Source: Microbacterium schleiferi
Lineage (GTDB): Bacteria > Actinomycetota > Actinomycetes > Actinomycetales > Microbacteriaceae
Assembly: GCF_020781975.1 (NCBI RefSeq)
Contig: NZ_JAJGNI010000009.1
Coordinates: 60,207 to 124,206, forward strand
Reading direction: 5' to 3'
Length of the DNA: 64,000 bases
Below the pieces are notes generated by a model that saw only the letters and a program-made list of their open reading frames with translations, had not been told where the DNA came from and made no database searches. Of this stretch, positions 7,910 to 16,902 are shown piece after piece (the first letter of the stretch is position 1; every line of letters begins with the position of its first letter). The position numbers and the translations under genes are program-made.

Positions 7910-8353
7910 TTAGGACGAATAACCCATCTCGCGCGCGTTCGCGAAGATGACTCCGAACCATGCGATGAACAAGATGATGCCGAGGATCGCCAGTCCCAAC
8001 GTCACCCAACCGATGATGACTCCGGCAAGTCCGAGCCCGCGGCCGCCCTCACCCGTCTGCTTGATCTGGCTGAGCGACATGTGGCCGGTGATGATGCCGA
8101 CGATCTGGCCGATGACGGGGATCACGAAGACACCCACGAGCGATGACACGAGGGACACGATCGCCAGCGTGTTGGTCTTGGGGCCTTGCGGGTACGCGGT
8201 GTAGGCGGGCGCTGCCCCGTAGGCAGGCGGAGCTGCCGGCGCGCCGTAGGCCGGAGGTGCGGGCGGGGCCGGCGGCGGGTAGGAAGCAGGTGGTGCCGGA
8301 GCTGCCGCGGGCGGCTGTTCCTCGGGGGCTGCGGGGGTGTTCTGGTCGCTCAC
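7910..8353 (-). CDS. Pro/Ala/Tyr-rich DUF4190-like membrane protein
   Basis: A 147-aa protein. Residues 1-60 are rich in Pro, Ala and Tyr (repeated PPAYGA units) and are probably disordered; residues 70-145 hold two membrane segments around a GIITGHMSLSQIKQTGEGGRG block typical of DUF4190. The GTG start at 8353 has AAAGG 7 bases before it; an in-frame ATG at 8503 would add a stretch with no family resemblance. Function is unknown. The gene is divergent from the reductase gene at 8496. Confidence 0.78.
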   Translation of the reverse strand: MSDQNTPAAPEEQPPAAAPAPPASYPPPAPPAPPAYGAPAAPPAYGAAPAYTAYPQGPKTNTLAIVSLVSSLVGVFVIPVIGQIVGIITGHMSLSQIKQTGEGGRGLGLAGVIIGWVTLGLAILGIILFIAWFGVIFANAREMGYSS

Positions 8354-8495
8354 GGTTCGGCCTTTCTGACACGCATCCGCACGATCGTTCGTGCTGCCAC
8401 CAGCGTTCCAGTAGCCCCGTGGCGTGTCAACGTGGACGGTAGTCTGGGTCGGTCCTGCCCGCGCAGCGGGTCGAATCGACCGCAGGAGATGCTTC

Positions 8496-9206
8496 ATGTC
8501 CACCGATCACGTCGTTCTCGTCACCGGAGGCAATCGCGGCATCGGTCGCTCCATCGCCGAGCGTTTCGTCGCGGAGGGGTACCCGGTCGCCGTGACCGCC
8601 CGCTCCGGAGAGGGCCCCGCCGGCACGCTGACGGTGCGCGCCGATGTGACGGATGCCGCGGCCGTCGACGCCGCGTTCTCGGAGGTCGAGGAAAAGCTCG
8701 GACCGGTGACGATCGTGGTGGCCAATGCGGGCGTCACGAAGGACACCCTGCTGTTGCGTATGAGCGAAGACGACTTCGATTCGGTCGTGGCGACGAATCT
8801 CGGTGGCGCATTCCGTGTCGTCAAGCGTGCGGCGAAGGGCATGCTGCGCGCTAAGTGGGGACGGGTCATCCTGATCTCGAGCGTTGTCGGCCTCTACGGC
8901 TCGCCGGGCCAGATCAACTACGCGTCATCCAAGAGCGGGCTCGTCGGGTTCGCGCGGTCGCTGACACGGGAGCTCGGCGGTCGCGCTATCACCGCCAACG
9001 TGGTGGCCCCCGGCTTCATCGAGACCGACATGACCGCCGAGCTCCCGGACGAGACGCAGGCGCAGTACAAAGCGACGATCCCCGCGGGCCGGTTCGCGAC
9101 CCCAGACGAGGTGGCCGGTGTGGTCACGTGGCTCGCCTCAGACAACGCCGCCTACATCTCGGGAGCGGTCATCCCGGTCGATGGCGGCCTGGGTATGGGG
9201 CACTGA
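8496..9206 (+). CDS. fabG: 3-oxoacyl-[ACP] reductase (FabG-like SDR)
   Basis: A 236-aa classical SDR. The NAD(P)-binding motif is VTGGNRGIGR, the NAG motif is VANAG, the catalytic Tyr and Lys are in YASSK, and the late block is NVVAPGFIETDMT, which is typical of FabG. FabG reduces 3-oxoacyl-ACP with NADPH in fatty acid synthesis. The start has AGGAGA 7 bases upstream. No other fatty acid synthesis gene is adjacent, so another SDR substrate is possible. Confidence 0.85.
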   Translation: MSTDHVVLVTGGNRGIGRSIAERFVAEGYPVAVTARSGEGPAGTLTVRADVTDAAAVDAAFSEVEEKLGPVTIVVANAGVTKDTLLLRMSEDDFDSVVATNLGGAFRVVKRAAKGMLRAKWGRVILISSVVGLYGSPGQINYASSKSGLVGFARSLTRELGGRAITANVVAPGFIETDMTAELPDETQAQYKATIPAGRFATPDEVAGVVTWLASDNAAYISGAVIPVDGGLGMGH

Positions 9207-9212
9207 CGAAGT

Positions 9213-9911
9213 TCAGTCCTCCCGGATGGCGGCAATGAGCATTCTGGCGAGCTCATCGGGCACCGAGAACTGCGGCCAGTGACCCGAGTCGATCTCGACG
9301 ATCGACAGGTGCTCACTCGCGGCGAGCTCGGCTGCCCATGGGGGCGGGTCCTCGAGCAGGCTGCTGATCTCGTCGGCACTCGCGGTCCCCATAAGGACGG
9401 TCATCGGAACCCGGTGACGTCGCTCGTCCGTCAGCGTGATCGCGTCGGTCGGCACTTGTGCCGGCACCGACAGGGCCCGCTGTGCCACCGCGACTCGCAC
9501 CGCCTCGGAGAGGTCGCGGATCTCGCGCTCTTCGAACGTGTCCCATCCGGGGAAGGGCGCAACTCCGTCCACGATGGGGAACTCCCAAATCATCCCGCCA
9601 GGGGTCGGCGGAAGCGTGTCGACCAGGATCACGCGCCCCACACGATCCACACGCCGTTCTGCCGCACCCCACGCGACGTTGCCCCCGCCACTGTGACCGA
9701 CGAGCACGACATCGCCGTCGAGCCGGTCGATCAGATCGACCACAGCACCCACCCACTCGGTGATGCCGATCTCTCCGGACCGGTCGGCCGGTTCGCCCAC
9801 ACCCGGAAGCGTCACGGAGTGCGGTTCGTGGCCTGCTTCGCGAAGCGCAGGAATGACGTCGTCCCACGATGACGCGTCCAGCCAGAGGCCGGGAATCAGG
9901 ATGATGTGCAT
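9213..9911 (-). CDS. Alpha/beta hydrolase
   Basis: A 232-aa alpha/beta hydrolase starting with IILIPGLWLDASSWDDV. The nucleophile elbow is VGHSGGG near residue 82, and a late SGHWPQFS supplies the catalytic His, so the triad looks complete. The start at 9911 was chosen because the upstream in-frame Met adds ten residues before the first beta strand. The gene converges with the reductase gene, 6 bases apart. The substrate is unknown; esterase is the most general description. Confidence 0.82.
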   Translation of the reverse strand: MHIILIPGLWLDASSWDDVIPALREAGHEPHSVTLPGVGEPADRSGEIGITEWVGAVVDLIDRLDGDVVLVGHSGGGNVAWGAAERRVDRVGRVILVDTLPPTPGGMIWEFPIVDGVAPFPGWDTFEEREIRDLSEAVRVAVAQRALSVPAQVPTDAITLTDERRHRVPMTVLMGTASADEISSLLEDPPPWAAELAASEHLSIVEIDSGHWPQFSVPDELARMLIAAIRED

Positions 9912-9980
9912 AGCGGCAACGCTAGCGCCGGCATCCGACACCGATCAGGACCCTGCCCGCGCTTCGCTCTCGCAGTGCTT

Positions 9981-10619
9981 TCAGCGGGGGAGGAGGGGGA
10001 GGATCTCGCGCAGGTCGACCGGGTCGACCACGACGTTGGCACGCTCACGGACTGCGGGCTTCGCGTTGAACGCCACGCCGAGGCCCGCCGTCGCCATCAT
10101 TCGAAGGTCGTTGGCGCCATCGCCCACCGCGATCGTCTGCGCCAAGGCGAGGCCGAGTGAGCCCGCCCACTCCCGCAGGGTTGCGGCCTTGCCCTCAGCG
10201 TCAACGATCTCGCCTTCTACGGTTCCACTCAGGGTGTCGTCCGAAGCGGCAAGGCGGTTCGCCCGCCAACGGTCCACCCCGAGCCTGGGCGCGACGTGAT
10301 CGAGGACCTCGTGAAAACCGCCGGATACGACACCGACCACGCCGCCGCGCTCGTGGACGCCGGCGATGAACTCGGATGCGCCCAGTGTCGGCTCGACGCG
10401 CGCCAGCACGCGCTCGAACGCCTCCAGCGGTACTCCCGTCAGAGCGGCCACGCGGGTTCGCAGGCTCGCGGCGAAGTCAACCTCGCCGCGCATCGCTGCC
10501 TCCGTCGCGGCAGCGACCTCTGCGCCGCGACCCGCCTCATCGGCGATGAGCTCGATCACCTCATTACGCAGCAGCGTCGAATCGGCATCGAGAACGACAA
10601 GGAAGCGGGCTGGCATCAC
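9981..10619 (-). CDS. serB: Phosphoserine phosphatase
   Basis: A 212-aa HAD phosphatase that makes serine from O-phosphoserine, the last step of serine synthesis. HAD motif I is VVLDADSTLL, motif II includes VVSGGFHE and motif III/IV is VGDGANDLRMM, all as in SerB. The regulatory ACT domains found in mycobacterial SerB2 are absent, giving the short form. It starts with ATG and is a lone gene between oppositely placed neighbours. Confidence 0.92.
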   Translation of the reverse strand: MMPARFLVVLDADSTLLRNEVIELIADEAGRGAEVAAATEAAMRGEVDFAASLRTRVAALTGVPLEAFERVLARVEPTLGASEFIAGVHERGGVVGVVSGGFHEVLDHVAPRLGVDRWRANRLAASDDTLSGTVEGEIVDAEGKAATLREWAGSLGLALAQTIAVGDGANDLRMMATAGLGVAFNAKPAVRERANVVVDPVDLREILPLLPR

Positions 10620-10655
10620 CCGACTACGCTACCGGCCCGGCCGGCGCGGCACGGA

Positions 10656-11897
10656 TCAGCGCTCGACGACGACGCCCTTGCCGACGACGGTGATCCCGGA
10701 GTCCGTGACGGTGAATCCACGTTCGAGGTCATGAGCCCGGTCGACCCCGATCGTCGCGCCGTCGGCGACTACGACGTTCTTGTCGAGGATCGCGCGGTGG
10801 ACGCGCGCACCCGGACCTACGCGCACGTAGTCGAACAGTACGGCATCAGTGATGGTCGATCCGCCGGCAGCGAGAGTCCACGGGCCGACGACGCTGCGTT
10901 CCAGGTGCGTTCCCGAGAGCACGGAACCGAGCGAGACCACCGAATCGATGGCGGTCCCGATCCTTCCGACCGAGTCGCGCACGAACTTCGCTGGCGGCGA
11001 GTTGACGGTCTGGGAGTGGATCGGCCAGTCGGTGTTGTAGAGGTTGAAGACCGGGAGCGTCGAGATCAGGTCCATGTGCGCGTCGAAGAACGAGTCGATC
11101 GTTCCGACGTCCCGCCAGTAGGACCTGTCCCGATCCGTGGATCCGGGAACATCGTTGAGCTTCATGTCGTAGACACTCGCCTCGCCGCGGTTGACGAAGT
11201 ACGGCACGATGTCGCCGCCCATGTCATGGTTTGATGTCGGGACTTCACCGTCGGCCTCGACTGCCTCGATCAGGGCATCCGTGTCGAAAATGTAGTTGCC
11301 CATCGACGCCAGGACCTCGTGGGGAGCATCAGCCAGACCGTTCGGATTCTGCGGCTTCTCGAGGAACTCGCGGATGCGCGTCGAGCCCGGTTCGACGTCG
11401 ATGACGCCGAACTGGTTAGCGAGGCCGATCGGTTGACGGATGCCGGCAACAGTCGCCCGGGCACCCGACTCGATGTGGGCGTCGAGCATCTGGCGGAAGT
11501 CCATGCGATACACGTGGTCCGCGCCGATGACGATGACGATGTCGGGTTGTTCGTCGATGATGAGGTTCATCGACTGCAGGATCGCGTCGGCAGAGCCCGA
11601 GAACCAGCGCTTTCCGAGCCGCTGCTGAGCAGGCACCGAGGCGACGTAGGAACTCAGCATCGGCGACATCCGCCAGGTCTGCGAGATGTGGCGATCCAGG
11701 CTGTGGGACTTGTACTGCGTGAGTACGACGATCTGCCGAAGCCCCGAATTGATCAGGTTGGAGATCGCGAAGTCGATCAGCCGGTACTGGCCGCCGAAGG
11801 GAACCGCGGGCTTGGCGCGGTCGGCGGTCAGCGGCATCAGCCGCTTACCCTCTCCACCGGCGAGGACGATTCCAAAGATCTTGGGCGACGTAGCCAT
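10656..11897 (-). CDS. glgC: Glucose-1-phosphate adenylyltransferase
   Basis: A 413-aa nucleotidyltransferase that makes ADP-glucose from glucose-1-phosphate and ATP, the first committed step of glycogen synthesis. The pyrophosphorylase motif is [13 protein letters not shown] at residues 12-24, followed by [15 protein letters not shown]; a left-handed beta-helix region forms the last 110 residues. It is divergent from glgA with 46 bases between start codons, so the two pathway genes share a control region. Confidence 0.95.
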   Translation of the reverse strand: MATSPKIFGIVLAGGEGKRLMPLTADRAKPAVPFGGQYRLIDFAISNLINSGLRQIVVLTQYKSHSLDRHISQTWRMSPMLSSYVASVPAQQRLGKRWFSGSADAILQSMNLIIDEQPDIVIVIGADHVYRMDFRQMLDAHIESGARATVAGIRQPIGLANQFGVIDVEPGSTRIREFLEKPQNPNGLADAPHEVLASMGNYIFDTDALIEAVEADGEVPTSNHDMGGDIVPYFVNRGEASVYDMKLNDVPGSTDRDRSYWRDVGTIDSFFDAHMDLISTLPVFNLYNTDWPIHSQTVNSPPAKFVRDSVGRIGTAIDSVVSLGSVLSGTHLERSVVGPWTLAAGGSTITDAVLFDYVRVGPGARVHRAILDKNVVVADGATIGVDRAHDLERGFTVTDSGITVVGKGVVVER

Positions 11898-11930
11898 ACC
11901 CCCACACTATGCCGCCCGGTGACCCTGTAC

Positions 11931-11936
11931 TAGCGT
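11931..11936 (+). promoter_or_regulatory. -10 box (TAGCGT) of glgA
   Basis: TAGCGT ends 7 bases before the glgA ATG, consistent with a leaderless mRNA. Confidence 0.4.
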
Positions 11937-11943
11937 TCGACAC

Positions 11944-13167
11944 ATGCGCGTCGACATCGTCACCAAGGAGTATCCGCCCGAGATCTATGGGGGCGCCGGT
12001 GTGCACGTCGCAGAGCTGGTCAAGGCGCTCCGCGCGCTTCCGGCGAGCGAGGCGCCTGGCGCCGCTCCGCTCGACGTTCAGGTGCGCGCCTTCGGCGCTG
12101 ATCGCGACGAAGCTGGCACGACGTCGTACGTCACGCCGGCAGAGCTTCGGGGCGCGAACGCGGCGATACAGACGATGGGGACTGACCTGCTCATCGTCGA
12201 CGATGTGGCAGGCGCCGCTGTCGTGCACTCCCACACGTGGTACGCCAACTTCGCCGGGCACGTGGCAGGGCTGCTCCACGGCATCCCCCACATCGTCACA
12301 GCACACAGCCTCGAGCCGCTCCGCCCATGGAAGGCCGAACAACTCGGCGGCGGATACGCGGTCTCGAGTGAGATCGAACGCACCGCGTACCACGGGGCAG
12401 CGGCGATCGTCGCGGTAAGCGAGGGCATGCGTGCCGACATCCTGCGCAGCTACCCCGACCTCGATCCGGCGACCGTCCGGGTCATCTACAACGGCATCGA
12501 CACCGAGCAGTGGCATCCGGTCGAGGATGCCGAGACCCTCGCCGCGCTCGGCATCGATCCGACCCGACCATCGATCGTCTTCGTCGGGCGCATCACACGG
12601 CAGAAGGGTCTGCCGTATTTGCTGCGCGCGGCCGAGCGTTTGGACCCGGAGGTGCAGCTCATCCTGTGCGCCGGCGCCCCGGACACGCCCGAGATCCTCG
12701 CTGAGGTCGAGGGACTTGTTCGGGGGTTGCAGGAGACACGCGATGGGGTGGTCTGGATCGACCGCCACCTCAGCCGACACGAGCTCTGCGTGGCGCTGAC
12801 CGCGGCGACGACCTTCGTATGCCCGTCGATCTACGAGCCCCTCGGCATTGTGAACCTTGAGGCCATGGCGTGCGGCGCAGCAGTCGTCGGCACCGCCACT
12901 GGCGGCATCCCGGAAGTCGTCGCCGACGGTGTGACGGGCAGGCTGGTTCCGATCGAACAGGTCACGGACGGCACCGGAACGCCACTGGATCCCGAGGCGT
13001 TCGTCGCCGACCTCGCCCGGGTCCTGGGCGAAGTCGTGAGTGATCGCGAGATGGCGAAGGAGTACGGGCGGGCTGGTCGCGAGCGTGCGACTACGGAGTT
13101 CAGCTGGCAGCGCATCGCGGAGCAAACCGCCGCGCTTTACGCCGAGGTGGCACGCGGCGCCCGATAG
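11944..13167 (+). CDS. glgA: Glycogen synthase (actinobacterial GT4 type)
   Basis: A 407-aa GT4 glycosyltransferase beginning MRVDIVTKEYPPEIYGGAG, typical of actinobacterial ADP-glucose-dependent glycogen (or maltose-1-phosphate) synthases. Substrate-binding blocks include FVGRITRQKGLPYLL and the EX7E region CPSIYEPLGIVNLEAMACG. It extends alpha-1,4-glucan chains or makes maltose-1-phosphate in the GlgE route. The divergent neighbour glgC supplies its ADP-glucose. It is 11 bases before the following ABC ATPase gene. Confidence 0.92.
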   Translation: MRVDIVTKEYPPEIYGGAGVHVAELVKALRALPASEAPGAAPLDVQVRAFGADRDEAGTTSYVTPAELRGANAAIQTMGTDLLIVDDVAGAAVVHSHTWYANFAGHVAGLLHGIPHIVTAHSLEPLRPWKAEQLGGGYAVSSEIERTAYHGAAAIVAVSEGMRADILRSYPDLDPATVRVIYNGIDTEQWHPVEDAETLAALGIDPTRPSIVFVGRITRQKGLPYLLRAAERLDPEVQLILCAGAPDTPEILAEVEGLVRGLQETRDGVVWIDRHLSRHELCVALTAATTFVCPSIYEPLGIVNLEAMACGAAVVGTATGGIPEVVADGVTGRLVPIEQVTDGTGTPLDPEAFVADLARVLGEVVSDREMAKEYGRAGRERATTEFSWQRIAEQTAALYAEVARGAR

Positions 13168-13170
13168 GCT
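13165..13170 (+). promoter_or_regulatory. -10 box (TAGGCT) before the ABC ATPase
   Basis: TAGGCT overlaps the glgA stop codon and ends 7 bases before the next ATG, so the ATPase gene may have its own leaderless promoter. Confidence 0.35.
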
Positions 13171-13177
13171 GGAACGC

Positions 13178-13966
13178 ATGGCTCAGGTGCTCGAATTCTC
13201 CGACGTCGTCGTCCGCAGAAACGCCCGAGACATCATCGATCACATCGATTGGACAGTGTCCGAGGACGAGCGCTGGGTCGTGCTCGGCCCGAATGGCGCA
13301 GGGAAGACAACCCTGCTTGAGCTTTCGGCGTCGCTGCTTCACCCGACCTCGGGTCGCGTGAGCATCCTGGGTGAGCGGATCGGGCGTACCGACGTCTTCG
13401 AGCTGCGTCCGCGCGTCGGTTTCGCGTCCACATCGATGGCGCGTCGCATCCCGCCGGACGAGACAGTGCTGGATGTCGTGATGACCGCCGCTTACGCGGT
13501 GATGGGTCGCTGGCGCGAAGAGTACGACCAGGTCGACGTTCGCCGTGCGATGCGGGTGCTTGCCGAGTGGCAGCTCGATGATCTTGCAACGCGCACCTTC
13601 GGCACGCTCTCCGATGGCGAGCAGAAGCGCGTGCAGATCGCTCGGTCGGTCATGACGGACCCCGAACTCCTGCTGCTGGACGAACCGACAGCGAGTCTCG
13701 ACCTGGGCTCACGCGAGGAGCTCCTCACGCTCCTGAGCGGCTACGCTGCCGAGCCGACCACTCCCGCCATGGTCATGGTCACCCACCATGTGGAAGAGAT
13801 ACCGGTGGGCTTCACTCACGTGCTGTTGCTGCGCGAGGGGGCTGTCGTGGCAGCGGGACCCCTGCGCGAGACCCTCACGGAGGACGCGTTGAGTACCGCC
13901 TTCGGCGTACCGATCGCCCTCCACGAGGAGGCCGGTCGCTATGCCGCGCGGGCGAGGACGTCGTGA
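13178..13966 (+). CDS. ABC transporter ATP-binding protein (ModF/YlmA-like)
   Basis: A 262-aa single ABC domain with Walker A GPNGAGKTTLLE (about residues 39-50), a degenerate signature LSDGEQKRVQ and Walker B LLLLDEPTASLD. No permease or binding protein is adjacent, so the partner is unknown. The AMARRIPP and GRWREEYDQVD segments resemble the stand-alone ATPases of the YlmA group. The ATG at 13178 is used because the upstream in-frame stretch overlaps glgA. Confidence 0.82.
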   Translation: MAQVLEFSDVVVRRNARDIIDHIDWTVSEDERWVVLGPNGAGKTTLLELSASLLHPTSGRVSILGERIGRTDVFELRPRVGFASTSMARRIPPDETVLDVVMTAAYAVMGRWREEYDQVDVRRAMRVLAEWQLDDLATRTFGTLSDGEQKRVQIARSVMTDPELLLLDEPTASLDLGSREELLTLLSGYAAEPTTPAMVMVTHHVEEIPVGFTHVLLLREGAVVAAGPLRETLTEDALSTAFGVPIALHEEAGRYAARARTS

Positions 13967-13988
13967 TCGGCATCCGCACGCGAACCTG

Positions 13989-13996
13989 GTAGACTC
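13989..13996 (+). promoter_or_regulatory. Promoter of rpmE2 (GGTAGACT)
   Basis: An extended -10-like GGTAGACT lies about 57 bases before the rpmE2 start and is followed by a leader with AAGGAA near 14043, a good Shine-Dalgarno sequence. This gene therefore has a normal leader. Confidence 0.45.
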
Positions 13997-14053
13997 GTCC
14001 TTTGGTGCCAGCGCACCGCAGACTTTCTTTCCCCCATCTCGGCAAGGAACCCC

Positions 14054-14311
14054 ATGAAGACTGACATTCACCCCGACTACCAGCCTGTCGTGTTCCGCGA
14101 CCTCGGTTCCGGCGAGACTTTCCTCACGCGTTCGACGGTCAGCAGCGACAAGACGATCGAGCTGGACGGCGTGGAGTACCCCGTCATCGACGTCGAAATC
14201 TCCTCCGCCTCGCACCCGTTCTACACCGGCAAGCAGCGCATCATGGACTCGGCAGGTCGCGTCGAGAAGTTCAACCAGCGCTTCAAGAACTTCGGCGGCT
14301 CGAGCAAGTAA
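14054..14311 (+). CDS. rpmE2: 50S ribosomal protein L31 type B
   Basis: An 85-aa type B L31 starting [17 protein letters not shown] and ending with [12 protein letters not shown]. It has no cysteine, so it is the zinc-free (C-minus) form that replaces zinc-bound L31 when zinc is short. It is preceded by a clear promoter and Shine-Dalgarno sequence and followed by a strong terminator, making a single-gene transcript. A Zur site is expected for such genes but I did not identify one with confidence. Confidence 0.95.
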   Translation: MKTDIHPDYQPVVFRDLGSGETFLTRSTVSSDKTIELDGVEYPVIDVEISSASHPFYTGKQRIMDSAGRVEKFNQRFKNFGGSSK

Positions 14312-14324
14312 GCCCGAATCGCAC

Positions 14325-14365
14325 ACGACGAAGACCCCGCTTTCGAGCGGGGTCTTCGTCGTTTC
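14325..14365 (+). terminator. Rho-independent terminator of rpmE2
   Basis: Perfect 17-bp stem (14325-14341 and 14346-14362) with a TTCG tetraloop and a short T-rich tail, 13 bases after the rpmE2 stop. Confidence 0.9.
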
Positions 14366-14395
14366 TGTCAGCGTCGAAGGGGCGGGTGCGCTCAG

Positions 14396-14401
14396 TAGAC
14401 T
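14396..14401 (+). promoter_or_regulatory. -10 box (TAGACT), probable leaderless promoter
   Basis: TAGACT ends 6 bases before the GTG start of the alpha/beta hydrolase gene at 14408. Confidence 0.45.
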
Positions 14402-14407
14402 CGTCGG

Positions 14408-15307
14408 GTGCCCGCCCCGCATCCGTACGCCGCGCTTCTTGACGAGATTCCGGTGACCGGCCGTGACGTGTCAGTGCTCGGTGGCACGACAGCGTACTGG
14501 GACTACGGACCGGCAGATGCGCCGGTCACCGTCGTCGCCGTTCATGGCTTCCGCGGCGAGCACCACGGGCTGGAGCCCGTCGTCGCTCACCTCCCGGGAA
14601 TGCGCATCATCTCGCCCGATCTCCCCGGCTTCGGTGACACGGCGCCGATCGCCGGGCGCAGGCATGACCTGTCGCTGTATGCCGAATGGCTCGCCGAGTT
14701 CGTTTCTCGTGTCGCGCCGGGGGCGGTCATCCTCGGTCACTCTTTCGGGTCGATCGTGGTGGCTGCCGCCGTGGCCGCCGGGCTCGATACCCCGCGTGTC
14801 ATCCTGGTGAATCCGATCGGTGCGCCCGCGCTGGAAGGCCCGCGGGGGATCCTCACCCGGCTCGCGGTCTTCTACTACTGGGCCGGCGCGCGGCTACCGA
14901 GCGGCGTCGGTACTGCGCTCCTCAGAAACGGTGCAGTCGTGCGGGTCATGAGCGTGTCAATGGCCAAGACGCGGGACCCTGAGTTGCGCCGGTTCATCCA
15001 CGACCAGCACGACACGTACTTCTCGCGCTTCGCCGATCGTGATGTGCTGCACGATGCGTTTGTGGCCTCGGTCTCCCACGACGTCAGGGAATTCGCTTCC
15101 CGCATCACGCAGCCGACGTTGCTCATCGCGGCCGAGCGCGATGACATCACGCCGATCGAGGCGGAGCGCGAGCTCGCGCGCCTGTTCGCCAACGCCGCCC
15201 TCGTCGAGATCGCGGATGTCGGACACCTCATCCACTACGAAACGCCAGCGCCAGCCGCCGCTGCAATCAGGACGTTTCTTGGGCTCGACGAGCCCGATAC
15301 GCGATGA
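14408..15307 (+). CDS. Alpha/beta hydrolase
   Basis: A 299-aa alpha/beta hydrolase. Elements are VVAVHGFRGEHHG (oxyanion region), nucleophile elbow LGHSFGS near residue 117, acid in AAERDDITP and the late His in DVGHLIHYE. The triad looks complete. The GTG start follows a -10 box by 6 bases. The last 41 bases overlap the 3' end of the convergent CGNR gene. The substrate is unknown. Confidence 0.85.
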   Translation: MPAPHPYAALLDEIPVTGRDVSVLGGTTAYWDYGPADAPVTVVAVHGFRGEHHGLEPVVAHLPGMRIISPDLPGFGDTAPIAGRRHDLSLYAEWLAEFVSRVAPGAVILGHSFGSIVVAAAVAAGLDTPRVILVNPIGAPALEGPRGILTRLAVFYYWAGARLPSGVGTALLRNGAVVRVMSVSMAKTRDPELRRFIHDQHDTYFSRFADRDVLHDAFVASVSHDVREFASRITQPTLLIAAERDDITPIEAERELARLFANAALVEIADVGHLIHYETPAPAAAAIRTFLGLDEPDTR

Positions 15308-15821
15308 CATTCATGCGGTTGCCGCAGTTGCCGGTGTCGCAGTAGCGCTTCGAGCGGTTGCGGGAGAAATCGACCAGAACTCCTTCGCAGTCGTCAGCCT
15401 CACAGACCAGCACCCGATCGTACTCGTCCATGCGGATGACCTCCACGAACGCCATCGCTGTCTCGACCAGGATGCGTGTGGCCAGGGGCGCATCGTCATC
15501 CGACGCGTGCACGTGCCAGTCGTACTCGTCGTGGATCACGAGTTGGGGAAGCGCCTCACCGTCGCGGAGCATGGCATTGACGATCGGCACGGCACTCTCA
15601 CGGTCGACTCCCCAGAGGGTGCGAAGACGAGACCGGATGGCGCGCACAGCCTCGTGCTCATCACGCGTGCGTGAAACCGTGCCGCTGTAGGGGTAGCGTG
15701 CGAGGAAGGCATCGTACTCGTCTGCGGTAGTAAGGGTGTCGTCGTCACCGCCGAGGGGCAGCGTGTTGACCAGGTCGACGGCCGCGCGCAGGGCCATCTC
15801 GGTGTCATGGATAAAAACCAT
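15267..15821 (-). CDS. CGNR zinc-finger / ABATE-domain protein
   Basis: A 184-aa protein of the CGNR family: an N-terminal ABATE domain (AAVDLVNTLPL near residue 11) and a C-terminal zinc-finger CEADDCEGV...CDTGNCGNR near residues 140-170. Such proteins are thought to be DNA-binding regulators. The start at 15821 has AGGAG 5 bases upstream; an in-frame ATG at 15836 is the alternative. It is divergent from the EamA exporter, suggesting it may control that gene. Its 3' end overlaps the convergent hydrolase gene by 41 bases. Confidence 0.85.
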   Translation of the reverse strand: MVFIHDTEMALRAAVDLVNTLPLGGDDDTLTTADEYDAFLARYPYSGTVSRTRDEHEAVRAIRSRLRTLWGVDRESAVPIVNAMLRDGEALPQLVIHDEYDWHVHASDDDAPLATRILVETAMAFVEVIRMDEYDRVLVCEADDCEGVLVDFSRNRSKRYCDTGNCGNRMNVIAYRARRAQETS

Positions 15822-15858
15822 GTTGACTCCTGACATGCCGAGGGCTACTGTTTCGTTC

Positions 15859-15874
15859 GTGACGAGTGTGTCAC
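15859..15874. promoter_or_regulatory. Inverted repeat GTGAC-N6-GTCAC, candidate operator
   Basis: The repeat lies between the divergent CGNR and EamA genes, with a further GTGTCAC half-site directly after it. It could be the binding site of the CGNR protein. This is inference from position. Confidence 0.4.
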
Positions 15875-15909
15875 GAGTGTCACCCCCTTTCACTCCTGAC
15901 AGGCCGCCC

Positions 15910-16902
15910 ATGTCCGCTCCGACCGCTCCGGTCCCCGTGCTCACCGCTCCTGCGCGTCGGCACTCCTCGCTGGCGGGGCTCGCGATCGGACTGTTGTCCG
16001 CGCTGAGCTTCGCGTCCTCGGGGAGCTTCATGAAGCCCCTGATGGAGGCAGGATGGAGCCTGGGCGCGACCCTGTTGCTGCGCATGGGTGGAGCCGCCCT
16101 GATTCTCGCGCCCGTGCTGATTGTGACGATCCGTCGCCGGCCCGGCTTTCTTCGCAAGCACGGCCTGCTAATCGTGGCTTTCGGGCTCACCGGAGTGGCC
16201 GGTTGCCAGATCTTCTACTTCGCTGCCCTGCAACGGATGCCGGTGGCGATGGCCCTGCTCATCCAGTACTTGGCTCCGGTCTTGCTCGTCGGGCTCGCGT
16301 GGGTGCGCACCCGGCGAGCACCCTCCCGCCGCATTCTCGCGGGCTCGGTTCTCGCGATCGCGGGCCTCGTGCTCGTCGTCGACATTGCCGGGGCAAGCTT
16401 CGACCTGCTCGGCACCCTGCTCGCCTTGGGGGCAGCCGCCTGCACCGCCGCGTACTTTCTCATCGCCGAGAAGACCGGCGACGACATCCCGCCGCTCGCG
16501 CTAGCCTCGGGCGGCCTCATCACCGGCGCACTTCTGATGGGCGTGCTCGTGGGTACCGGCTTCTTGGCGTTCACGGCTCCGGACGTCGATGTCGTACTGG
16601 CCGGCGTCAGCCTTCCTTGGTACGTCCCCATCGCGTGGGTGATTGTCGTGGCAACTGCCGGAGGCTACGCGTTCGGGGTGCGAGCGGGATCGATGCTCGG
16701 TTCCCGCGTCGCGTCGTTCGTCGGGCTCACCGAGGTTCTGTTCGCGCTGCTCATTGCGTGGGTTGTGATCGCCGAGGTGCCGACCGTGATGCAGGCAGTC
16801 GGGGGAGCGATGATCTTGACGGGAGTGATCCTCGTGCGTTCCGATCCCGGCGAGGCCGCGAAGGAAGAGAAAGCTAGCGTTCCTCTCGTGCCAGCTCCAT
16901 GA
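15910..16902 (+). CDS. EamA/DMT-family transporter
   Basis: A 330-aa inner-membrane protein with ten predicted helices in two EamA halves, as in RhaT/YdcZ-type metabolite exporters. The first half starts GLAIGLLSALSFASSGSF and the second contains GTLLALGAAACTAAYF. The ATG at 15910 was chosen because an upstream in-frame extension would run through the divergent control region. An Lrp-type regulator is convergent and overlaps by 29 bases; Lrp regulators often control amino acid exporters. The substrate is unknown. Confidence 0.88.
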   Translation: MSAPTAPVPVLTAPARRHSSLAGLAIGLLSALSFASSGSFMKPLMEAGWSLGATLLLRMGGAALILAPVLIVTIRRRPGFLRKHGLLIVAFGLTGVAGCQIFYFAALQRMPVAMALLIQYLAPVLLVGLAWVRTRRAPSRRILAGSVLAIAGLVLVVDIAGASFDLLGTLLALGAAACTAAYFLIAEKTGDDIPPLALASGGLITGALLMGVLVGTGFLAFTAPDVDVVLAGVSLPWYVPIAWVIVVATAGGYAFGVRAGSMLGSRVASFVGLTEVLFALLIAWVVIAEVPTVMQAVGGAMILTGVILVRSDPGEAAKEEKASVPLVPAP